DNA of 5,377 nucleotides from Actinomycetota bacterium. Lineage in GTDB: Bacteria; Actinomycetota; Actinomycetes; Actinomycetales; Microbacteriaceae. The stretch spans positions 1 to 5,377 of the forward strand of contig WLDR01000102.1 of the NCBI GenBank assembly GCA_009704705.1, read 5' to 3'. A program made the translations under genes and the position numbers. Every line of letters starts with the position of its first letter. The stretch's first letter is position 1. The notes under the pieces were generated by a model. The model did not search any database and was not told the DNA's origin. It saw nothing but the letters and a program-made list of their open reading frames with translations. Below are positions 1 through 5,377 of this stretch, one piece after another.

Positions 1-1
1 G

Positions 2-541
2 AACTGCCTCGCGCCGCTGGCCAAGGTCTTCAACGACAACTTCGGCATCGAGTCGGGTTTGATGACAACAGTTCACGCGTACACCGCCGATCAGAACTTG
101 CAGGATGGTCCGCACAGCGACCTGCGTCGCGCTCGCGCTGCTGCTCTCAACATTGTTCCGTCGTCCACGGGTGCCGCGAAGGCTATCGGGCTCGTGTTGC
201 CTGAACTTCAAGGCAAGCTCGACGGCTTCGCGCTTCGCGTTCCCGTTCCGACCGGTTCAATCGTCGACCTCACCGTCGTCACGAAGAAGAAGGCGAGCAA
301 AGAAGAGATTCTTGCTGCGTTCAAGGCAGCTGCAGAGGGACCCATGAAGGGCATCCTGAAGTACACCGAAGACGAGATTGTTTCGAGTGACATCGTCACC
401 GACCCGCACTCGTCCATCTTCGATGCTGGCCTTCTGCGCATCCTGGGCGATCAGGTGAAGCTTTCCAGCTGGTACGACAACGAGTGGGGATACTCCAACC
501 GTCTGGTTGACCTCACCGAGTTCGTCGCTTCCAAGTTCTAA
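2..541 (+). CDS. gap: Glyceraldehyde-3-phosphate dehydrogenase, C-terminal half (5' end outside window)
   Basis: Catalyses the NAD(P)-linked oxidative phosphorylation of glyceraldehyde 3-phosphate to 1,3-bisphosphoglycerate in cytosolic glycolysis. The frame is open from base 2 and encodes 179 residues before TAA at 539-541. It opens with NCLAP, the end of the family's SCTTNCLAP active-site motif, so the nucleophilic cysteine lies just three residues off the left edge. Visible family marks are TTVHAYT with the catalytic histidine (codon at 74-76), LRRARAAALNIVPSSTGAAK for phosphate binding, RVPVPTGS, and the terminal SWYDNEWGYSNR. A TTG at 59 is an internal leucine codon, not a start. The C-terminal catalytic domain looks intact. 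It is followed 3 nt later by pgk, so it heads (in this view) a glycolytic operon. The coenzyme-specificity region is outside the window, so NAD versus NADP preference cannot be judged. Confidence 0.97.
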   Translation, partial: NCLAPLAKVFNDNFGIESGLMTTVHAYTADQNLQDGPHSDLRRARAAALNIVPSSTGAAKAIGLVLPELQGKLDGFALRVPVPTGSIVDLTVVTKKKASKEEILAAFKAAAEGPMKGILKYTEDEIVSSDIVTDPHSSIFDAGLLRILGDQVKLSSWYDNEWGYSNRLVDLTEFVASKF

Positions 542-544
542 GCC

Positions 545-1756
545 GTGGGATTACGCACGCTCAGCGATCTCGGCAACCTGGCCGGTAAGCGCGTCATCGT
601 TCGCTGTGACCTTAACGTCCCACTCAAGGACGGTGTCATCACGGATGATGGACGCATCCGCGCCTCAATTCCGACACTGAACGCTCTCGTTGAGCAAGGC
701 GCGCGGGTCGTGGTTGTCAGTCACCTGGGTCGACCTGACGGTGCGCCAGACCCGGCGTATAGCCTTCGTCCAGTCGCTTCCCGGCTCGAAGAATTGATTG
801 GTCGTCCGGTTGGGTTCTCGTCCGAGACCGTGGGCGCCGAAGCCAATCGCGCTGTCAGCGAACTGCAGAATGGAAGCCTGCTCGTTCTCGAGAACCTGCG
901 CTTCAACGCCGCAGAAACGGCTAAAGACGACTCGGTCCGTGGCGCGTTTGCGCAACAGCTCGCGTCACTGTGCGATGCTCTGGTTTCAGATGGCTTCGGG
1001 GTTGTTCACCGCAAACAAGCCAGTGTTTTCGACTTGGCGTCACTTGTTCCGAGCGCCGCGGGCTTGCTGATCGAGTCTGAGCTAAAGGTCCTCGAGAAGT
1101 TGACGGAGTCTCCAGAACGGCCCTACACGGTCGTGCTCGGTGGCTCCAAAGTCTCAGACAAGCTCGGAGTCATTGACCACCTATTGCCTCGCGTAGACCG
1201 CATCCTGGTCGGCGGGGGAATGGTCTTCACATTCTTGGCCGCCCTGGGATACAAGGTCGGCTCGAGTTTGCTCGAAGTTGACCAGATTCCAACCGTGCAG
1301 CGATACATGGAAGAGGCAGCCAAGAAGGGCGTTGAACTTGTTCTGCCGACGGACATTGTCGTGGCGGCAAAGTTCGCGGCCGATGCCGACCATGTCATCG
1401 CAGCCACAGATGCGCTCGAAGACACGCCATTCGGTGCGTCTGGCCTCGGACTCGACATCGGCCCAGAATCAAGTCAGGCGTTCGCCAAGATCATTGAGTC
1501 AAGCGCCACGGTGTTTTGGAACGGCCCGGCCGGCGTGTTTGAGTTTCCTGCGTTTGCGGGGGGCACGCACGCGATTGCGGAGGCTCTCACAAAAGTCAAC
1601 GGACTCAGCGTTGTGGGCGGGGGAGACTCGGCTGCCGCCGTGCGCGTGCTCGGCTTCCACGATGACCAATTCGGGCACATCTCCACCGGCGGAGGAGCGA
1701 GTCTCGAGTTTCTAGAAGGCAAGAAGCTACCCGGCTTGGAGGTCTTGGGATGGTAA
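545..1756 (+). CDS. pgk: Phosphoglycerate kinase
   Basis: Transfers the acyl phosphate of 1,3-bisphosphoglycerate to ADP, making ATP and 3-phosphoglycerate; a monomeric cytosolic enzyme. The 403 residues match the usual bacterial length of about 390-420. The N-terminal domain shows the 3-phosphoglycerate site: RCDLNVPL (20-27), SHLGRP (59-64), ENLRF (116-120) and DGFGVVHR (149-156). The C-terminal nucleotide domain shows GGSKVSDK (199-206), FWNGPAGVFE (324-333), GGGDS (358-362) and STGGGASLEF (380-389). The start is GTG at 545, chosen because LRTLSDLGNLAGKRVIVRCD is the expected N-terminus and nothing upstream is available: the preceding in-frame codons are GCC and the gap stop TAA. No Shine-Dalgarno sequence is visible before it, so translation probably depends on coupling to gap. 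The 3' end overlaps tpiA by 7 nt. Confidence 0.98.
   Translation: MGLRTLSDLGNLAGKRVIVRCDLNVPLKDGVITDDGRIRASIPTLNALVEQGARVVVVSHLGRPDGAPDPAYSLRPVASRLEELIGRPVGFSSETVGAEANRAVSELQNGSLLVLENLRFNAAETAKDDSVRGAFAQQLASLCDALVSDGFGVVHRKQASVFDLASLVPSAAGLLIESELKVLEKLTESPERPYTVVLGGSKVSDKLGVIDHLLPRVDRILVGGGMVFTFLAALGYKVGSSLLEVDQIPTVQRYMEEAAKKGVELVLPTDIVVAAKFAADADHVIAATDALEDTPFGASGLGLDIGPESSQAFAKIIESSATVFWNGPAGVFEFPAFAGGTHAIAEALTKVNGLSVVGGGDSAAAVRVLGFHDDQFGHISTGGGASLEFLEGKKLPGLEVLGW
1738..1742 (+). promoter_or_regulatory. Ribosome binding site of tpiA, inside pgk
   Basis: GGAGG lies 7 nt before the ATG at 1750, within the last codons of pgk. It supports the ATG at 1750 as the tpiA start and shows that tpiA can recruit ribosomes independently although it overlaps pgk. 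Confidence 0.75.
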
Positions 1757-2535
1757 ATGCGCGGCTTCCGCTGATCGCGGGCAACTGGAAAATGAACTTG
1801 GATCACATGCAGGCCATCGCCACGGTGCAAAAACTTGCGTGGACCTTAGACGAGGCAAAGCATGACGCCGGGGCGTCTGAGGTGGCAATCTTTCCCCCGT
1901 TTACCGACCTGCGCAGTGTGCAAACCCTCGTGGACGCTGATAAGTACCCCATTGCATACGGCGGACAGGATTTATCCGTGCACGACGCCGGCGCGTATAC
2001 CGGCGAGATTAGTGGCGCATTCCTCGCTCGGCTTGGGTGTCGCTACGCACTCATTGGTCACAGCGAACGACGCCAGTACCACGGTGAAACGGACGAAACG
2101 TGTCAGAAGAAGGTCGAGGCGGCGCTTCGCCACAGCCTCATTCCCGTGCTCTGCGTCGGAGAAACCGCAGCAGACCTCGAAGAGTTTGGCGCAAGTGCCG
2201 TACCCATTGGGCAGCTCAAAGCTGCCCTCGACGGAGTTTCTCCCGATGCCGACATCGTGGTCGCCTATGAACCCGTGTGGGCCATCGGTTCGGGACAGGC
2301 GGCAACAGAAGAGCAAGCTGAGCAAGTTTGTGCCGCGCTGCGGGCAACGCTCGCCGAGATGCTCGGAGAGGACTTCGCTGGCCGCACGCGAATCCTGTAC
2401 GGCGGTTCTGTCAAGAGCAGTAACATCGCCTCTTTTATGCGCCAACCCAACATCGATGGGGCTCTTGTTGGCGGCGCAAGTCTGGATGTGGCCGAATTCG
2501 CGTCGATCGTTCGGTTCTACAAGCACGTCATCTAG
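1750..2535 (+). CDS. tpiA: Triosephosphate isomerase
   Basis: Interconverts dihydroxyacetone phosphate and glyceraldehyde 3-phosphate; a cytosolic (beta/alpha)8 barrel, normally a dimer. The 261 residues are of normal length for the family. Catalytic parts are all present: GNWKMN with Lys14 (11-16), IGHSERR with the electrophilic His104 (102-108), YEPVWAIGSG with the general base Glu174 followed by the mobile phosphate-gripping loop (173-182), and the phosphate-binding YGGSVKSSN (217-225) and GALVGGASLD (237-246). The ATG start has a good GGAGG 7 nt upstream and overlaps the pgk stop as ATGGTAA. It sits in the -1 frame relative to pgk. It completes the gap-pgk-tpiA triose block. The stop is TAG at 2533-2535, followed by the only sizeable intergenic space in the window. 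Confidence 0.98.
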   Translation: MVNARLPLIAGNWKMNLDHMQAIATVQKLAWTLDEAKHDAGASEVAIFPPFTDLRSVQTLVDADKYPIAYGGQDLSVHDAGAYTGEISGAFLARLGCRYALIGHSERRQYHGETDETCQKKVEAALRHSLIPVLCVGETAADLEEFGASAVPIGQLKAALDGVSPDADIVVAYEPVWAIGSGQAATEEQAEQVCAALRATLAEMLGEDFAGRTRILYGGSVKSSNIASFMRQPNIDGALVGGASLDVAEFASIVRFYKHVI

Positions 2536-2604
2536 ACAGAACAAGTTCGACCAGATAACCGTTTAGTATTGAACAGGTTTGATTATTCGTTTGAAAGGTA
2601 ACTC
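2536..2604 (+). promoter_or_regulatory. tpiA-secG intergenic region, possible weak promoter for secG-rbpA
   Basis: This is the only noncoding stretch longer than about 11 nt, and it is visibly more AT-rich than the genes beside it. TAGTAT at 2564-2569 resembles a -10 hexamer (4 of 6 matches) and would place transcription start about 30 nt before the secG GTG. I cannot find a well-spaced -35 partner; TTCGAC at 2546-2551 is too close (12 nt). TAGACA at 2533-2538 with GATAAC at 2554-2559 is another poor pair, with 15 nt spacing. No stem-loop followed by a T run is visible, so I see no terminator after tpiA. Read-through from tpiA plus an optional internal promoter is the cautious reading. Confidence 0.25.
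2593..2598 (+). promoter_or_regulatory. Ribosome binding site of secG
   Basis: GAAAGG lies 6 nt before the GTG at 2605. It decides for this GTG as the start of a protein whose N-terminus then begins directly with its first membrane segment, as expected for SecG. Confidence 0.6.
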
Positions 2605-2856
2605 GTGGAGATTCTTCAGGTTGTACTGCAAGTAATTCTTGCCATCACCAGCCTTCTGCTGACGCTTCTCATCCTGCTCCACAAGGGTCGAGGTGGCGGA
2701 GTTTCTGACATGTTTGGTGGCGGAGTTACCTCGTCGCTTGGCTCGTCGGGTGTGGCCGAGCGCAATCTGAACAGAATCACGGTCATTCTCGGCCTGATTT
2801 GGATCACGACCATTATTGTGCTGGGGCTGCTGACCAAGTTCACGACGGGAATCTAA
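2605..2856 (+). CDS. secG: Preprotein translocase subunit SecG
   Basis: Small integral-membrane subunit of the SecYEG channel that assists SecA-driven export of unfolded proteins across the cytoplasmic membrane. The 83 residues fit the family. Two hydrophobic segments, about residues 3-25 and 59-77, flank a cytoplasmic glycine-rich loop. That loop carries the conserved HKGRGGGVSDMFGGG (26-40) and SSLGSSGVAERNLNRIT (43-59), which is the SecG signature. The start is GTG at 2605 with GAAAGG upstream. The stop TAA shares its last A with the ATG of rbpA, so the two are translationally coupled. Location after tpiA is the common actinobacterial arrangement; there is no biochemical link to glycolysis. 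Confidence 0.95.
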   Translation: MEILQVVLQVILAITSLLLTLLILLHKGRGGGVSDMFGGGVTSSLGSSGVAERNLNRITVILGLIWITTIIVLGLLTKFTTGI

Positions 2857-3218
2857 TGTCATCCAGCGGCAGTGCCATTCGAGGTTCACGCGTTGGTGCC
2901 GGACCCATGGGTGAACAAGACCACGGTGTTCACGCCGATCGAATTGCTATCAGTTATTGGGACGCCCTAGGTAACGAGACGGTTCGATACTTTGCAGCGA
3001 ATCTCCCCGAAGAAGAGATTCCTGAGACGATTGACTGCCCACAATCGGGTCTCCCCGCGGGTCGCGACAAGAACAACCCTCCTCACGTTGCCAAGCTCGA
3101 GCCGTATAAGACTCACCTGGCCTACGTGAAAGAACGCCGAACACCTGAGGAAGCCGCTCAAATTCTTGAGGATGCGCTGCATCAGCTCCGGGTTCGCCGC
3201 GGCACCGTCAAGGCCTAG
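2856..3218 (+). CDS. rbpA: RNA polymerase-binding protein RbpA
   Basis: Actinobacterial transcription factor that binds RNA polymerase and the principal sigma factor and stabilises open promoter complexes. The 120 residues follow the family's four-part plan. The N-terminal tail contains AIRGSRVGAGPM (7-18), the counterpart of the LRGSRLG motif of mycobacteria. A beta-rich core domain covers about 28-72, a short linker about 73-85, and a sigma-interacting helical hairpin 86-116 with THLAYVKERR (86-95). The start is ATG at 2856 because the RGSR motif follows at once; an upstream in-frame ATG at 2799 lies inside secG. Only a weak GGGA precedes the start, so coupling to secG is likely. The core has a single cysteine (Cys61), so no zinc site of the Streptomyces kind can form; the M. 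tuberculosis protein is also like this. The stop TAG overlaps the pgl stop. Confidence 0.92.
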   Translation: MSSSGSAIRGSRVGAGPMGEQDHGVHADRIAISYWDALGNETVRYFAANLPEEEIPETIDCPQSGLPAGRDKNNPPHVAKLEPYKTHLAYVKERRTPEEAAQILEDALHQLRVRRGTVKA

Positions 3219-3955
3219 TCGAACTCTTTAGATTTGCTGGCTGCCGACGCGTCTACATAAAGGCACGTTTCCTCGCTCCCACCAACCGCGCTGACGGGCG
3301 CAACGTTGGGGTCGCGTGACGTTGTCGCTAAGTGAATCGCTTCAGCTTTGTCGTCGCCAGAAGCGACGACCCACACTCGTCTCGACGAGTTGATGCTCGG
3401 CAGCGAAAGCGAAATTCTCTCTGGGGGTGGCTTGGGGGAGTCGCGAACCGCAATCACTGTCTGGCCTGAAACCGAGATACCTGGGAGCCCAGGAAAGAGA
3501 CTCGCAACATGAGCGTCGGGGCCCACGCCCAGAAGTACGAGATCAAAACGCGGAAAGTCAGCGCCGAAGAACTCGGAGAGTTCCGCAGCGTAGCTACGGG
3601 CTGCCTCATCTAGCGACAAGCCATCTTCTCGGGCAGGCATGCGATGAACGTTTTCGGCAGGGATGCGAATTCGACCAAGAAGCGCCTTCGTGGCTTGTCC
3701 GTCGTTACGGTCAGCGCTATCCGATTCGACAAAGCGCTCATCACCCCACCACACGTGCACATGCGTCCAGTCGATGGCGTCATTCGACGGATCGATGTCT
3801 CTCAGCAAAGCGATGCCGACGGTGCCACCAGTGAGCACGATGTGACACTCGCCTCGAGCAGTCACGTCCGTTGCGATGACGTCCTGTATGTCGGTCGCGA
3901 CGGCCGAACAGAGTTCCTGCATCGTGTCGAATACACGCGTCGTTCGCTGTGTCAT
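3215..3955 (-). CDS. pgl: 6-phosphogluconolactonase
   Basis: Hydrolyses 6-phosphoglucono-1,5-lactone, the product of Zwf, to 6-phosphogluconate in the cytosolic oxidative pentose phosphate pathway. The 246 residues match the NagB/DevB-type family. Seen in order are LTGGTVGIALL (41-51) in place of the usual GGSTP-like phosphate loop, WWGDERFV (69-76), NVHRMP (102-107), and FDLVLLGVGPDAHVASLFPG (137-156), which holds the family's G-x-G-x-D-G-H active-site region with Ala instead of the second-position Gly before His149. RISLSLP (180-186) and Lys203 of DDKAEA follow. The start is ATG at 3955, 11 nt after the opcA stop; no clear Shine-Dalgarno is visible, which suggests coupling. The C-terminus ends in FD and the TAG stop shares CTAG with rbpA. 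The zwf-opcA-pgl context makes the assignment secure against glucosamine-6-phosphate deaminase. Confidence 0.95.
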   Translation of the reverse strand: MTQRTTRVFDTMQELCSAVATDIQDVIATDVTARGECHIVLTGGTVGIALLRDIDPSNDAIDWTHVHVWWGDERFVESDSADRNDGQATKALLGRIRIPAENVHRMPAREDGLSLDEAARSYAAELSEFFGADFPRFDLVLLGVGPDAHVASLFPGLPGISVSGQTVIAVRDSPKPPPERISLSLPSINSSRRVWVVASGDDKAEAIHLATTSRDPNVAPVSAVGGSEETCLYVDASAASKSKEFD

Positions 3956-3966
3956 GTGTTGACGCG

Positions 3967-4905
3967 CTAACGAGTTTCGTCGACGCGCAGCAAACCGTCT
4001 CGAATGACGGTTCCGTACACTTCATCGGGGTCGAGGTGACGAAGCTCTTCGGAGAGACAGTCTCGCAAGTTGCGGCGCACAAGCGTAACCTCATGGATCG
4101 GTTGTCCCGGCTGCGTGAGTCGAGCCTGACTCCCGTCAGTGCGCTCGAGAACGATGTTTCCGGATGCACGAGTGAGCGTCACCCGTTGAATAGCCCCGAC
4201 CTCTGGCCGATCGGGTACCGACGTGAAAACAACTCGAATGTCGAGCGAGAGTGACAGCCACGCCGCGAGCAGTCTGGCTGAAAGCGACGTTTCTGCAGCT
4301 TGAACCTCGGCAGCTTCGATCGGTTCGAAAGGAGGCAAATCGAGAACGGAAGCGAGTTGCTGACGCCAGGGCGTCAGTCGAGTCCAGGCGAAATCCGAGT
4401 CGCCCGGCATGTACGCAGCCGCTAGCGCGGTCAAGAATTCGAGCTGATCACCTTGCGAAGCGGAGTCAGTGATTCGTCGTTGAGCGATCTCAACGAGTGC
4501 AGATGCGTTCACTTCGGCAGGCGTCGACGCCGGCCACCACACGACGACGGGCGCATCGGGAAGCAACAAGCCCGTCACGAGCCCGAGTTCATCTGAACCG
4601 GTCTCTCCGTACGCGCGCAGAATAATGACTTCACTTGCACCTGCGTCTCCTCCAACGCGCACTTCACCGTCGAGGCGATTGGTTATGTTCGTTGATTCAT
4701 CCGGGATGCTCAGAACAATGACACGCATGGGGTGTTCGCGCGAAGCCTCATTTGCTGCGCTAATGGCTTCTTCTTCTTTTCCGGGGCTTGTCGAAATCAC
4801 GAGTGTGAGCACTCGGCCGAGTGCTACCGCGCCACCCTCTTCGCGAATGTTGACGAGTGCCTTGGAGATTTTGCCCGTCGTCGTGTTGGGAAAGTCGATA
4901 ATCAT
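3967..4905 (-). CDS. opcA: Glucose-6-phosphate dehydrogenase assembly protein OpcA
   Basis: Partner protein needed for full assembly or activity of glucose-6-phosphate dehydrogenase, known from cyanobacteria and actinobacteria; it has no established catalytic activity. The 312 residues begin MIIDFPNTTTGKISKAL, a characteristic OpcA N-terminus, followed by GGAVALGRVLTLVI (24-37). Further family marks are PDAPVVVWWP (116-125), RRITDS (143-148) and LTPWRQQLA (177-185). The ATG at 4905 is preferred over an in-frame ATG at 4965. The shorter form starts exactly at the conserved block, has GGAGG 5 nt upstream, and overlaps the zwf stop by the standard ATGA, whereas the longer form would add 20 residues that run through zwf coding sequence. 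The position between zwf and pgl is the usual one. Confidence 0.95.
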   Translation of the reverse strand: MIIDFPNTTTGKISKALVNIREEGGAVALGRVLTLVISTSPGKEEEAISAANEASREHPMRVIVLSIPDESTNITNRLDGEVRVGGDAGASEVIILRAYGETGSDELGLVTGLLLPDAPVVVWWPASTPAEVNASALVEIAQRRITDSASQGDQLEFLTALAAAYMPGDSDFAWTRLTPWRQQLASVLDLPPFEPIEAAEVQAAETSLSARLLAAWLSLSLDIRVVFTSVPDRPEVGAIQRVTLTRASGNIVLERTDGSQARLTQPGQPIHEVTLVRRNLRDCLSEELRHLDPDEVYGTVIRDGLLRVDETR

Positions 4906-5377
4906 GGGCGCCTCCAGGCACGGCCATCCCGAGCCATCAAGTCGTCGGCTGACGACGGCCCCCACGTTCCCGGAGCGTACTGCTCAGGTTGTCCCTGCGT
5001 GGACCAGAACTCCTCGATTGGGTCAAGAATCTTCCAGCTCAGCTCAACTTCTTCGTGTCTCGGAAACAGTGGTGGTTCGCCCAAGAGAACATCCAAGATC
5101 AGGCGCTCATACGCTTCTGGACTCGCCTCTGTAAAGGCGTGTCCGTATCCAAAGTCCATGGTGACATCGCGCACCTGCATGCCGGCCCCGGGCACCTTTG
5201 AGCCGAAACGAATAGTCACACCCTCATCTGGTTGAACTCGAATCACGAGAGCATTTTGGCCCAGTGCAGAGGTTTGGTGTTCGGCAAAGAGGTATTGAGG
5301 CGCTCGCTTGAACACAACGGCAATCTCGGTAACGCGTCGACCCAGTCGTTTGCCGGCGCGCAGGTAGAACGGCACGC
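4902..5377 (-). CDS. zwf: Glucose-6-phosphate dehydrogenase, C-terminal part (5' end outside window)
   Basis: Oxidises glucose 6-phosphate to 6-phosphogluconolactone with reduction of NADP, the entry step of the oxidative pentose phosphate pathway. About 157 C-terminal residues are visible out of an expected total near 500. The frame runs off the right edge, and the codon at 5375-5373 is GTG for an internal valine (VPFYLRAGKR), not a start. Family marks are PFYLRAGKRL near the substrate site, GYGHAFTEASPEAYERLI, and the strongly conserved FPRHEEVELSWKILDPI near the C-terminus. The NADP-binding fold and catalytic histidine lie outside the window. The TGA at 4904-4902 overlaps the opcA ATG as ATGA, so the enzyme and its assembly partner are translationally coupled and probably made in linked amounts. 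Confidence 0.96.
   Translation of the reverse strand, partial: VPFYLRAGKRLGRRVTEIAVVFKRAPQYLFAEHQTSALGQNALVIRVQPDEGVTIRFGSKVPGAGMQVRDVTMDFGYGHAFTEASPEAYERLILDVLLGEPPLFPRHEEVELSWKILDPIEEFWSTQGQPEQYAPGTWGPSSADDLMARDGRAWRRP
4911..4915 (-). promoter_or_regulatory. Ribosome binding site of opcA, inside zwf
   Basis: On the minus strand GGAGG lies 5 nt before the ATG at 4905, within the last codons of zwf. It decides between the two possible in-frame starts of opcA in favour of the shorter protein. Confidence 0.7.

Noticed and set aside
1278..1715. Plus-strand open frame (145 codons) within pgk in another frame
   Set aside because: It is very rich in Arg and Ser, as expected from reading a GC-rich gene out of frame, and pgk is continuous through it.
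2577..2594. Two copies of GTTTGA 12 nt apart upstream of secG as an operator repeat
   Set aside because: A six-base direct repeat found only twice in AT-rich spacer is easily due to chance, and the second copy overlaps the ribosome binding site.
2799..2855. N-terminal extension of rbpA from an ATG inside secG
   Set aside because: The added 19 residues would be encoded over secG, while the conserved RGSR tail begins right after the ATG at 2856, which also overlaps the secG stop in the usual coupled way.
2563..2889. Minus-strand open frame opposite secG and the start of rbpA
   Set aside because: Its product is a low-complexity, charged sequence mirroring the SecG hydrophobic codons. secG itself is unmistakable on the plus strand.
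3282..3309. Stem-loop (CCAAC...GTTGG with inner GCGC/GCGC) as a rho-independent terminator for the rbpA operon
   Set aside because: The stem is interrupted by an uneven internal loop, lies inside pgl coding sequence and is followed by GGTCGCGTG rather than a T run, so a terminator call is not supported.
3644..3970. Plus-strand open frame opposite the 5' part of pgl
   Set aside because: It is antisense to a conserved enzyme and has no recognisable family or translation signal, so it is a shadow frame.
4906..4965. Longer opcA form starting at 4965
   Set aside because: The extra 20 residues overlap zwf and precede the conserved MIIDFPNTTT start, which has its own GGAGG and an ATGA overlap.
4625..5134. 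Long plus-strand open frame (169 codons) opposite opcA and zwf
   Set aside because: It lies antisense to two strongly recognised genes across their junction, is not recognisable as any protein, and has no clear ribosome site. Long antisense frames are expected in GC-rich coding DNA.

Overview
The window looks like ordinary core-metabolism DNA from a high-GC Gram-positive bacterium (Actinomycetota), most likely a member of Microbacteriaceae or a close relative. The lineage call is inference. It rests on the presence of rbpA and opcA (both typical of actinobacteria; opcA also occurs in cyanobacteria), on the gene order gap-pgk-tpiA-secG-rbpA facing zwf-opcA-pgl, on the style of the protein sequences, and on a base composition that by eye is moderately GC-rich rather than extremely so.

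Plus strand, 2-3218: the 3' half of gap (glyceraldehyde-3-phosphate dehydrogenase), then pgk, tpiA, secG and rbpA. gap and pgk are 3 nt apart, pgk and tpiA overlap by 7 nt, and secG and rbpA overlap by 1 nt. The only real gap is 69 nt between tpiA and secG, which may hold a promoter. The first three genes are consecutive steps of the triose part of glycolysis. secG is a Sec translocon subunit and rbpA an RNA polymerase/sigma-associated transcription factor; they appear to travel with the glycolytic block rather than belong to its chemistry.

Minus strand, 5377-3215 (reading leftward): the 3' end of zwf (glucose-6-phosphate dehydrogenase), opcA (its assembly/allosteric partner) and pgl (6-phosphogluconolactonase). 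These encode the first two steps of the oxidative pentose phosphate pathway. zwf and opcA overlap by ATGA, and opcA and pgl are 11 nt apart, so one transcript is likely.

The two operons meet tail to tail at 3215-3218, where one palindromic CTAG supplies the stop codon of both rbpA and pgl. There is no untranslated space between them. Practically every base is coding. I see no RNA gene, mobile element, CRISPR array, prophage gene or unknown gene. I found no convincing undescribed system; the findings are modest observations about gene junctions and protein variants.
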